NCBI GenBank assembly: GCA_030605245.1
Contig: JAUWIS010000035.1
Span: forward strand, 1 to 7,863
Source of the DNA: Methanobacteriota archaeon
Lineage (GTDB): Archaea > Thermoplasmatota > JASEFT01 > JAUWIS01
Length of the DNA stretch: 7,863 bases
Direction of reading: 5' to 3'
Each line of letters begins with the position of its first letter. Within the stretch, counting starts at the first letter, position 1. This document shows, in pieces, positions 1 through 5,216 of the stretch. Below the pieces are notes generated by a model. That model ran no database searches. It saw only the letters and a program-made list of their open reading frames with translations, and had not been told where the DNA came from. The translations under genes were made by a program, and so were the position numbers.

Positions 1-2
1 AG

Positions 3-746
3 GGAAAACAGGCATTGTTTCTTTACTCAAAATTTTTTGAAAACAAAAGAAAGAGCCACCCATTTTTTCAAAATCCAATAAGGAGAAATGCCTTTTTGTT
101 CCCGGAAAAAAATAATAATTCATTCTTGCTCATCCCCCAAATTTTTTTAGGATTAATGTTTTTTGATTATGTTTATGATTATATTATACGATTTATTCAT
201 GTAACACCAAAAACACCATCATTTGGAAGTATGCCGCTCTGGAATTTGATGTTTTCATTATCAAATGCGCCTGTGCATGAGGAGATTGTTTCAAGGATAA
301 TACTGATTGGTCTGCCATTACTGATTGTAGATCTTTTTAGGAGGAGAAAGATAAAAATAAGAAAATATTTTCTTGGCGGAGGATTTGATATTGATACTGT
401 GTCATTATTTTTTATAATTTTTTCATCCCTGATTTTTTCTTATGCACATGTTTTCGGATGGGATTTTTATAAAACAATACCGGTTTTTGTTACAGGTCTC
501 GCACTTGGGTATCTTTTTCTGAAAAAAGGGGTTTATGCATGTATTATACTGCATTTCTCGTTTAATTACCCGGCTGTTCTTTTAACAGTAACTGAAAAAC
601 TACCTTTCATGAATCTACTTGCTGTTCCAATGCTCTTTTTCTTATCTGTTTTGATAGTTACGTGGGTTGTTGCCTGCCCTTTTTACTTTGTAAAATATGT
701 TTATAAAATAGTGAAAGGCGTCCCTAAGATTTTTAAGCCGGATTAG
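3..746 (+). CDS. CPBP-family intramembrane metalloprotease, 5' partial
   Basis: A hydrophobic protein with the three motifs of the CPBP (Abi/Rce1-like) intramembrane protease family. Counting from a TTG at 15 as residue 1, these are HEEIVSR (Glu89, Glu90, Arg94), FSYAH (His145) and ILHFSFN (His180, Asn184). In the family the Glu and His residues form the membrane-embedded metal or catalytic site. Several membrane segments are visible, around residues 37-62, 95-108, 129-147, 155-170, 173-192 and 200-225. The frame is open to the left edge with no stop and no convincing start or ribosome-binding site, so the gene probably begins upstream of the window. The family includes CAAX prenyl proteases, bacteriocin-immunity proteins and many uncharacterised members; no substrate can be assigned here. 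Family call is firm, function is not. Confidence 0.85.
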   Translation, partial: GKQALFLYSKFFENKRKSHPFFQNPIRRNAFLFPEKNNNSFLLIPQIFLGLMFFDYVYDYIIRFIHVTPKTPSFGSMPLWNLMFSLSNAPVHEEIVSRIILIGLPLLIVDLFRRRKIKIRKYFLGGGFDIDTVSLFFIIFSSLIFSYAHVFGWDFYKTIPVFVTGLALGYLFLKKGVYACIILHFSFNYPAVLLTVTEKLPFMNLLAVPMLFFLSVLIVTWVVACPFYFVKYVYKIVKGVPKIFKPD

Positions 747-766
747 GTTTTTATACTTGTGTCCAG

Positions 767-783
767 CACAAGGGTTTTAACCC
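767..783 (+). promoter_or_regulatory. Candidate leaderless promoter of the UPF0200 gene
   Basis: The A-rich CACAAG (767-772) followed by GGTTTTAA (773-780) resembles a BRE plus a weak TATA box, and its end lies 22 bases before the ATG at 803, as expected for a leaderless archaeal transcript. No Shine-Dalgarno is seen before that ATG. The box sits in a small palindrome, GGGTT-TT-AACCC (772-783). Weaker than the other boxes in the window. Confidence 0.4.
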
Positions 784-802
784 CTTATTTTAATTACAAA
801 TC

Positions 803-1333
803 ATGAAAATTATTGGCTTATCAGGCATGCCGGGCTCAGGTAAAGGTCTTTTTGTTGAAACCGCAAGGAAAAAAGAGTTTGATGTTGTGAGAATGGGTGA
901 TGCTGTCTGGGATTTTGTGAGAAAGAAAGGATTAAAACTCAATGATGAAAATGTTGGGAGAATAGCGGATGAGGAAAGAAAAAAACATGGTTGCGGTATT
1001 TGGGGTGAGAGAACATTAAATTTTATTAAAAACAGAAAAACAGTTATTGATGGGATAAGAAGTATTGAAGAGGTAAATGTTTTCAGAAAACATTTCCCGG
1101 CTTTCACTGTCATAGCGGTTCATTCATCAGCAGAAACACGTTTTAACAGGATAATGAAAAGGAAAAGGATTGACGATGTTTTCTCAAAAGAAAAATTTGA
1201 TGAGCGCGACAGAAGGGAACTTTCATGGGGTATTGGGAATGTGATTGCGCTTTCGGATATAGTAATTGTTAATGAAGGCAGTGTTGATGAATTTAAAAAA
1301 AGGATAGAAAAGGTTTTGGGAGAAATTGGTTAG
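803..1333 (+). CDS. UPF0200-family P-loop kinase-like protein
   Basis: A 176-residue cytosolic P-loop NTPase. The Walker A motif GMPGSGKG lies at residues 8-15, right after a first beta strand (MKIIGLS). GIWGERTLNFI and a strand IDGIRSIEEVNVFR follow, matching the layout of archaeal UPF0200 proteins, which are related to adenylate and dephospho-CoA kinases. A lid-like basic stretch, RFNRIMKRKRIDD, lies near residues 113-125, and the full length is typical of the family. The substrate is not known to me. A dephospho-CoA kinase role has been suggested from similarity, but archaea use an unrelated enzyme for that step, so I would not assign it. The ATG at 803 is chosen because the P-loop strand starts at once and a BRE/TATA-like box lies at leaderless spacing. 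It converges with the minus-strand gene ending at 1362. Confidence 0.85.
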   Translation: MKIIGLSGMPGSGKGLFVETARKKEFDVVRMGDAVWDFVRKKGLKLNDENVGRIADEERKKHGCGIWGERTLNFIKNRKTVIDGIRSIEEVNVFRKHFPAFTVIAVHSSAETRFNRIMKRKRIDDVFSKEKFDERDRRELSWGIGNVIALSDIVIVNEGSVDEFKKRIEKVLGEIG

Positions 1334-1361
1334 ATATATTGTTTTATAAACACAATCACTC

Positions 1362-1726
1362 TCAAAAAATCAGCGCACATATTATAAACATTATGATTCC
1401 GACACCAATTGCTAATGCTTTTTGTTTTTTTGGCATGATGTATGCACCAATCCCTGCAAGAACTAGCCCGAGGATCCACGCCATGAGATAGTATGTTGAA
1501 AAATAGCCTTTGATTATGAGTTTGTATGGTAAAGTAAAAATTAAGAAAATACCTATCCCTAGGAGCAGCCCTGAGAGCGCAGTTTTTCCTTTACTGCTTT
1601 TTTTCTCTTCTCCTTTCTTTTCCTCTTTTTCCTCCTTTTTTCCTCAGAGGTTTTTTTCTCAATTTTCATTTTTATTTCAGCGCCTGAGAAGTCCTCCCTC
1701 AGTTCCTTACTCATGTCCTTCATCAC
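1362..1726 (-). pseudogene. Small three-helix membrane protein, needs a -1 frameshift
   Basis: Two minus-strand frames join into one plausible protein of about 121 residues. Frame A starts at GTG 1726 (or ATG 1723) with GGGAGG (1740-1735) as ribosome-binding site, and encodes MKDMSKELREDFSGAEIKMK followed by a Lys/Glu-rich stretch. It is open to a TAG at 1561-1559. Frame B, open from 1643, gives KKEEKEEKKGEEKK and then three hydrophobic helices: ALSGLLLGIGIFLIFTL, YYLMAWILGLVLAGIGAYIM and ALAIGVGIIMFIICALIF. It ends at TGA 1364-1362. The 365-base span becomes an exact 122 codons if one base is re-read. Candidate slip points are the A6 run (minus-strand bases 1641-1636) and the A7 run (1604-1598), where frame A contains A AAA AAA. 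I do not recognise the family. It may be a pseudogene, a recoded gene, or intact with one base miscalled. It lies downstream of the dCMP deaminase on the same strand and may be co-transcribed. Confidence 0.6.
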
Positions 1727-1749
1727 GCCTTTTTCCTCCCATTTATTAC

Positions 1750-1881
1750 GGAAAACGCCGAAAGCGTTTTCCTAATATATTAGGAATTTGCTCTGCAAAT
1801 TCCTAATATTTTAGGAAAAAAACCTTTTAGTTTTTTTCCGTAAGATTTCAGGAAAAGCTTTTGGCTTTTCCGTGAAATCTT
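1750..1881. repeat. Cluster of four perfect hairpins
   Basis: Four back-to-back inverted repeats with different stems. (1) GGAAAACGC 1750-1758 with GCGTTTTCC 1764-1772. (2) GGAATTTGC 1783-1791 with GCAAATTCC 1795-1803. (3) GGAAAAAAAC 1814-1823 with GTTTTTTTCC 1830-1839. (4) GGAAAAGC 1851-1858 with GCTTTTCC 1864-1871, nested in AAGATTTCA 1842-1850 with TGAAATCTT 1873-1881. All inner stems begin GGAA and end TTCC; the first and second, and the second and third, are joined by TAAT..TTA linkers. The cluster lies between the dCMP deaminase and the downstream membrane gene. It could act as an RNA processing or stability element, or be a mobile palindromic element; nothing in the sequence chooses between these. 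Confidence 0.8.
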
Positions 1882-1943
1882 CCAGTACTCCCTGTCCATT
1901 TTTTCACTTCTTAAATTTCCTTACTTTAATATCGCTTTCAGAA
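1881..1943 (-). pseudogene. Duplicated 3' end of the dCMP deaminase gene
   Basis: On the minus strand this segment reads S-E-S-D-I-K-V-R-K-F-K-K-stop (stop at 1906-1904), nearly the same as the last residues of the deaminase, A-E-S-N-I-K-V-R-K-F-K-K-stop, in the segment 1963-2027. The similarity runs on past the stop codon: both copies continue to GGGAGTACTGGA. The offset is 82-84 bases, so this is a tandem partial duplication of about 63-65 bases with a short spacer between the copies. It has no start or catalytic part of its own, so it is a remnant and not a gene. Differences are scattered, so the duplication is not very recent. Confidence 0.75.
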
Positions 1944-1987
1944 TGCTTTTCATCCCGTTTCCTCCAGTACTCCCTCCTTCATTTTTA

Positions 1988-2431
1988 TCACTTTTTAAAC
2001 TTCCTTACCTTAATATTACTCTCGGCAAGTATCTGCTTTGCAAGGTCATCCTCATAGTCCTTATCATAGACAATCTCCTTTATATCTGCGTTGATTAACA
2101 TTTTTGCACAAATAGAACATGGGTAATGCGTTGAGTAAATTATTGAGTTTTTTATTGAAACACCGAAAAGGGCGGCCTGTATTATCGCATTCTGCTCAGC
2201 ATGTAATCCCCTGCATAACTCATGGCGTTCGCCATGGGGAACATTCAGTTCTGTCCTAATACATCCTACTTCCTCACAATGCTTTAATCCTTTTGGCGCT
2301 CCATTGTATCCTGTTGTAAGTATTCGTTTATCCTTTACAATCACAGCACCAACATGATGACGTATGCATGTTGATCTTGTTGATGCAAGATGCGCCATTT
2401 CCATAAAATATTCATCAACTGAGGGTCTCAT
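1988..2431 (-). CDS. Deoxycytidylate (dCMP) deaminase
   Basis: A 147-residue zinc-dependent cytidine/deoxycytidylate deaminase. The catalytic motif HAEQNAI has His77 as zinc ligand and Glu79 as proton shuttle, and PCSIC (Cys105, Cys108) supplies the other two zinc ligands. The HHVGAVIVKDKRILTTGYNGAP strand region (25-46) and HCEEVGCIR (51-59) are typical of dCMP deaminases such as ComEB and the T4 enzyme rather than of tRNA or riboflavin deaminases. The enzyme converts dCMP to dUMP, the substrate of thymidylate synthase. The length is normal and complete. The start at 2431 fits a leaderless transcript: a minus-strand TTTTATTT box ends 22 bases upstream. It is divergent from the signal peptidase, and its own 3' end is partly duplicated immediately downstream. 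Confidence 0.93.
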   Translation of the reverse strand: MRPSVDEYFMEMAHLASTRSTCIRHHVGAVIVKDKRILTTGYNGAPKGLKHCEEVGCIRTELNVPHGERHELCRGLHAEQNAIIQAALFGVSIKNSIIYSTHYPCSICAKMLINADIKEIVYDKDYEDDLAKQILAESNIKVRKFKK

Positions 2432-2437
2432 AGTTCA

Positions 2438-2461
2438 GCAAACGTTTTTATACAAATAAAA
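2438..2461. promoter_or_regulatory. Divergent back-to-back leaderless promoters
   Basis: Only 43 bases separate the two divergent start codons. On the plus strand GCAAACG (2438-2444, BRE-like) precedes TTTTTATA (2445-2452), which ends 22 bases before the signal peptidase ATG at 2475. On the minus strand TTTTATTT (2461-2454) ends 22 bases before the deaminase ATG at 2431. The two boxes are separated by one base, so TBP/TFB binding for one gene should exclude the other. Neither gene has a Shine-Dalgarno. Box spacing is seen directly; mutual exclusion is inferred. Confidence 0.6.
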
Positions 2462-2474
2462 CTATCTACACCAG

Positions 2475-3503
2475 ATGATGAAAAAGATAATTCCTGTAGC
2501 TAAGGATGTACTCACAGCAGTAATTGTCATCCTGATCCTTGTTTCATTAATGTTCGCATACACAGGTGTTTGGCCACCAATGGTTGTTATTGAATCAGGA
2601 AGCATGATGCATGATGATTCGTCTTATGGGAAGATAGGCACAATAGACCCTGGTGATTTCACATTTGTGAAAAAGGTGAATGATAGAAATGATGTTATAA
2701 CATATTATCAGGGTGAGAAAATAGGTTATGAAACATACAGTAACTATGGTGATGTGATTATTTATGTTAAGAACGGCGCAGGTGGAACACCTGTTATTCA
2801 CAGGGCAATGTGCTGGGTTGAGGTTAACATAACAGATAATAAAACATTTTATGATATCCCTGAGCTTGGTTGGTATGGTAATGAAAGCATTAGTATTCAT
2901 GAACTAAATATAGACAGATATAAACCATCCCATTCTGGTTTTCTGACAAAGGGGGATAACAACAACGGATGCGATCAGGACCCAAGCGTGGGTATTGAAG
3001 ATGAATTGGGCAGAAAGGTTGAATTGGTTAAACCAGACTGGATTATTGGAAAGGCAAGAGGGGAAATTCCATGGTTTGGGGGAATAAAACTTTATGTTGA
3101 TGACTGCTCCCAGGGTACGAACAATGCAGGAAATGTAGCTCAGGATTGCTGGGTGATGCTTGGTGTTTTTATTATAATAATTTTTATGGTGCCTGTTGCT
3201 GGGGATTACATCTATGATTTCCTTTCTACGAAAAAACTTTTTCAAAGGGATCAAAGAAAAGTCTTTGAGCGTAGGGAACATGCTTTCCCTACAACGAAAA
3301 AACTTTTTCAAAGAAAACAAAGAAAGGTTTTCGGTTCACAGGAGGCAGCGCCTCCTGCTCTCTCCAAAAAACATTCCAGATTTTTTGTAGATTCGCAGGA
3401 ATCAAAGATTGCTATAATGAAAAAGGGTAGAAGAAAGAAAAGAATAGAATTAAACAGACTGAAAAAAATAGAGTATGATGTTAATGTAAAAAACAAACTA
3501 TAG
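2475..3503 (+). CDS. Archaeal/ER-type signal peptidase I with repeat-built basic tail
   Basis: A membrane serine protease of the S26B type, which removes signal peptides from exported proteins. An N-terminal helix spans about residues 12-31. The catalytic Ser is in ESGSM (Ser43). The second catalytic residue is His109 in VIHR, where bacterial enzymes have Lys, marking the archaeal/Sec11 type. The conserved acidic box KGDNNNGCDQD has Asp161 and Asp167. A second helix spans about 225-249. The core ends near residue 250; the remaining roughly 90 residues are an unusual Lys/Arg-rich tail in which TKKLFQR-x-QRKVF occurs twice (252-264 and 274-286). The DNA for that tail (3228-3357) is a run of hairpins and a 66-bp-spaced direct repeat, so it was probably acquired by in-frame element insertion. 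Start ATG 2475 or the adjacent 2478. The tail would face the cytosol if the N terminus does. Confidence 0.88.
   Translation: MMKKIIPVAKDVLTAVIVILILVSLMFAYTGVWPPMVVIESGSMMHDDSSYGKIGTIDPGDFTFVKKVNDRNDVITYYQGEKIGYETYSNYGDVIIYVKNGAGGTPVIHRAMCWVEVNITDNKTFYDIPELGWYGNESISIHELNIDRYKPSHSGFLTKGDNNNGCDQDPSVGIEDELGRKVELVKPDWIIGKARGEIPWFGGIKLYVDDCSQGTNNAGNVAQDCWVMLGVFIIIIFMVPVAGDYIYDFLSTKKLFQRDQRKVFERREHAFPTTKKLFQRKQRKVFGSQEAAPPALSKKHSRFFVDSQESKIAIMKKGRRKKRIELNRLKKIEYDVNVKNKL
3228..3357. repeat. Hairpins and direct repeat inside the signal peptidase coding sequence
   Basis: Six inverted repeats in 130 bases of coding sequence. GAAAAAACTTTTTC occurs twice (3230-3243 and 3296-3309). The others are CAAAGA 3252-3257 with TCTTTG 3262-3267, GTAGGGAA 3271-3278 with TTCCCTAC 3285-3292, GAAAAC 3313-3318 with GTTTTC 3327-3332, and CAGGAGGC 3339-3346 with GCCTCCTG 3350-3357. 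The first 20 bases of 3228-3260 and 3294-3326 are identical and most of the rest matches, giving a direct repeat 66 bases apart. Because 66 is a multiple of three, the duplication keeps frame and duplicates the peptide TKKLFQR. Confidence 0.8.
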
Positions 3504-3535
3504 TTTGTTTAAAGGGAGCATTGCCTAAAAATGCT
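3491..3535. terminator. Palindrome over the stop codon and second hairpin, possible bidirectional terminator
   Basis: AAACAAACTA (3491-3500) is followed directly by its reverse complement TAGTTTGTTT (3501-3510), a perfect 20-bp palindrome containing the signal peptidase stop codon TAG. Next comes AGCATT (3517-3522) with AATGCT (3530-3535). They sit between the convergent ends of the signal peptidase and cdc6 genes, followed by AT-rich sequence. Archaeal termination mainly needs oligo-T, so a terminator role is plausible but not shown. Confidence 0.4.
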
Positions 3536-3549
3536 TTATATTATATCCT

Positions 3550-4785
3550 TTATAATTTTACTTGCTTGGAAGGTTTGTACTTGGAAACACTTTTTAACAC
3601 TTCATCTGTTTCCAGCACATTTTTTGTATCCTTAACAGATACAGATAAACTAATCTCTCTCGTCCTTCCGCCCCGACCATAGGATATAAGACGCGCGTTA
3701 ATTACACCGAGCATATCAAGCTCACTGATCAGGTCAGCAACCCTTCTCTGGCTCAGTGGACTAATGTTTGCTTTTTTACATATCTCCTTATAGGTATCAT
3801 ATGCCTCGCCTGTTGTGAGTATTTCCTGCCCGATCTCCCTGTTTAGAATAATAGACATAAGAATCATTTTTGAATGGATTGGCAATGTTCTGATAACCTC
3901 GGATACCCTATCAATCTCAATCTTGTTCTGTGCTTTTCGCACATGGGTTTCAGTAATCTTTTGTGATTCATCTCGCTCAGCTATCTCACCTGAAACCCTG
4001 AGTAAATCCAGAGCCCTGCGCGCATCCCCATGCTCTTGTGCTGCGAGAGCAGCACATAATGGTATAACACTATCATCCAGAGCATTCTCATTAAATGCTA
4101 ACTTTGCCCTTTCCTTTAGTATGTCCTGAAGCTGGGTTGCATTATATGGTGGAAAAATCATTTCCTCTTCGCCCATGCTGCTTTTAACCCGCACATCCAA
4201 CAGTTCTGTAAAACGCAAATCATTTGATATGCCTATGATACTCGCTTTAGCATTTTTTAGGTCAGTATTCATCCTTGACAAAACATACAAAACATCATCA
4301 CCGCTTTTTGAAACAAGTTTGTCTATCTCATCCAGAACAATTATTGTAACACCCCTTTGTTTCTCTATCTCCTCCTTCAGTTTATCATAAACCTTTTCCA
4401 TAGGCCAGCCTGTGAACGGGATCCTTTCGTCCCAGTTTTTGATGACTGAATTCCCTATGTTTGACAAAATTCCATATTCAGTATCAACAATCTCGCAATT
4501 TATGTAAACGGAGGACACATATTTGCCTAACTCTTTTCCTTTTTTTAGTAATTCATTTCCAACATATTTTGCCACCGCAGTTTTTCCAGTACCTGTTTTT
4601 CCATATATAAAAACATTTGATGGTGTCTCACCCCTGAGTGCTGAAACAAATATGGACGCCAGATTTGCTATTTCTTTTTTTCTATGCGGCAGGTTTTCTG
4701 GTATGTAGGATGACCTTATTACCTCTTTATCCTTAAACAATAGTTTTGTGCTCAGAAGCGTATTAAATATGTCTTTTTCACCCAT
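3550..4785 (-). CDS. cdc6: Orc1/Cdc6 replication initiator ATPase
   Basis: A 411-residue AAA+ initiator that binds origin repeats and loads the MCM helicase. Visible elements: an N-terminal stretch SSYIPENLPHRKKEIANL (25-42) that leads into the AAA+ core; Walker A GKTGTGKT (62-69); Walker B IIVLDEID (148-155); sensor 1 GISND (185-189); and sensor 2 HGDARRALDLLR (252-263). A C-terminal winged-helix region begins near 297, with a basic wing GRGGRTR late in the domain. Length and order are normal. The frame runs open to an ATG at 4878, but I choose 4785 because AGGGGGAG lies five bases upstream as a ribosome-binding site, the protein then starts like other family members, and the extra codons run through perfect hairpins. 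The gene reads away from the ORB/A+T region, the usual orc1/cdc6-beside-oriC arrangement. Confidence 0.93.
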   Translation of the reverse strand: MGEKDIFNTLLSTKLLFKDKEVIRSSYIPENLPHRKKEIANLASIFVSALRGETPSNVFIYGKTGTGKTAVAKYVGNELLKKGKELGKYVSSVYINCEIVDTEYGILSNIGNSVIKNWDERIPFTGWPMEKVYDKLKEEIEKQRGVTIIVLDEIDKLVSKSGDDVLYVLSRMNTDLKNAKASIIGISNDLRFTELLDVRVKSSMGEEEMIFPPYNATQLQDILKERAKLAFNENALDDSVIPLCAALAAQEHGDARRALDLLRVSGEIAERDESQKITETHVRKAQNKIEIDRVSEVIRTLPIHSKMILMSIILNREIGQEILTTGEAYDTYKEICKKANISPLSQRRVADLISELDMLGVINARLISYGRGGRTREISLSVSVKDTKNVLETDEVLKSVSKYKPSKQVKL

Positions 4786-4800
4786 TTTTTCTCCCCCTGT
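4786..4800 (-). promoter_or_regulatory. Shine-Dalgarno deciding the cdc6 start
   Basis: On the minus strand AGGGGGAG is followed by five A residues and then the ATG at 4785. This supports 4785 over the upstream in-frame ATGs at 4809 and 4878. It also shows that cdc6 has a leader, unlike the leaderless genes nearby. Confidence 0.7.
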
Positions 4801-4817
4801 AAACCCCATAATTTCCT

Positions 4818-4897
4818 TTGGAAAAAACGAAGTTTTTTCCAAGGATGCTAGGAAATTGCAAGGCAATTTCCGTCGCATCTTATGGAAAATCTTTCCA
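4818..4897. repeat. Three hairpins in the cdc6 leader
   Basis: TTGGAAAAAAC 4818-4828 with GTTTTTTCCAA 4832-4842 (loop GAA). GGAAATTGC 4851-4859 with GCAATTTCC 4863-4871 (loop AAG), nested inside GATGC 4844-4848 with GCATC 4875-4879. TGGAAA 4883-4888 with TTTCCA 4892-4897, the latter shared with the ORB-like palindrome. They lie between the likely cdc6 promoter and its start codon, so they would be in the 5' leader of the mRNA. They look like the hairpins at 1750-1881. Confidence 0.75.
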
Positions 4898-4905
4898 GTG
4901 GAAAC
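4892..4905. promoter_or_regulatory. ORB-like palindrome, half element
   Basis: TTTCCAGTGGAAAC matches the palindromic core of archaeal origin recognition boxes, which bind Orc1/Cdc6. The G-string that completes a full ORB is missing on both sides. The element lies between the candidate cdc6 TATA box and the gene, where bound initiator could repress its own transcription (inference). Confidence 0.6.
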
Positions 4906-4933
4906 TGTTAGGAAAACAGAAAATGTATTTGTA

Positions 4934-4946
4934 GAATATATAATTT
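4934..4946 (-). promoter_or_regulatory. Candidate TATA box of cdc6
   Basis: The minus strand reads AATTATATATTC preceded by an A-rich CAGAAAA, a BRE/TATA-like pair lying between two ORB-like sites. Transcription would start near 4911 and give a leader of roughly 125 bases carrying the hairpins. The region is very AT-rich, so a chance match is quite possible. Confidence 0.35.
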
Positions 4947-4960
4947 TCTGTGTTACCCTT

Positions 4961-4983
4961 ACCCCTTTATTTCCTATGGAAAA
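4961..4983 (-). promoter_or_regulatory. Full ORB element, minus orientation
   Basis: Read on the minus strand, this is the core TTTCCATAGGAAA followed by TA and the G-string AAGGGGT. Core, spacing and G-string agree with the archaeal ORB consensus recalled from Sulfolobus and Pyrococcus origins (TTTCCANNGGAAAC, then AGGGGT). It is the best ORB in the window. Confidence 0.75.
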
Positions 4984-5063
4984 GTATAGATAATATAAAT
5001 GTAGATAATATAAATATAATAATATAATAATATTAAAATAAAAATCCTGTTATACCCCCTCAA

Positions 5064-5086
5064 TCTTCTAAGCGAAATATAGGGGT
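5064..5086 (+). promoter_or_regulatory. Degenerate ORB element, plus orientation
   Basis: Aligned to the ORB at 4961-4983 this site matches 17 of 23 positions by my count. It keeps GAAATA and the full AGGGGT G-string but has a weakened palindrome. Its polarity is opposite to the other ORB. It overlaps a 9-bp inverted repeat, AATATAGGG 5076-5084 with CCCTATATT 5090-5098. Confidence 0.5.
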
Positions 5087-5114
5087 GTACCCTATATTCT
5101 ATCCTAAGTTTTTC

Positions 5115-5202
5115 AAAGATACCAAATAATACTCACTCAATTTCCGTCCATCTTACACTAATTATATTAATAAAGATATTAAATAACACTTACTCAATTC
5201 CC
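5115..5202. repeat. Pair of 31-bp direct repeats beside the origin
   Basis: 5115-5145 and 5172-5202 agree at 26 of 31 positions. Both start AAAGATA, contain AAATAA and end with ACTCAATT plus CC. They are 57 bases apart start to start, in non-coding DNA between the ORB region and the 3' end of the minus-strand membrane gene. The role is unknown; origin-associated binding sites or a local duplication are possible. Confidence 0.6.
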
Positions 5203-5216
5203 AGTATATGCCTTTT

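Larger units (their letters stand above)
4892..5098. other. Probable replication origin (oriC) with A+T unwinding region
   Basis: Upstream of cdc6, ORB-like elements of opposite polarity (4961-4983 minus, 5064-5086 plus) flank a stretch, about 4984-5045, that is almost only A and T with runs such as TAATATAATAATATTA. Inverted ORBs on both sides of an A+T unwinding element beside an orc1/cdc6 gene is the known layout of archaeal origins. Origin function itself is inferred. Confidence 0.7.

Noticed and set aside
1510..1806. Plus-strand Ser/Pro/Phe-rich open frame
   Set aside because: It is antisense to the Lys/Glu-rich membrane-protein gene and reads through the hairpin cluster.
4786..4878. 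N-terminal extension of Cdc6 to the ATG at 4878
   Set aside because: The extension is encoded by hairpins, is not typical of the family, and a strong ribosome-binding site supports the start at 4785.
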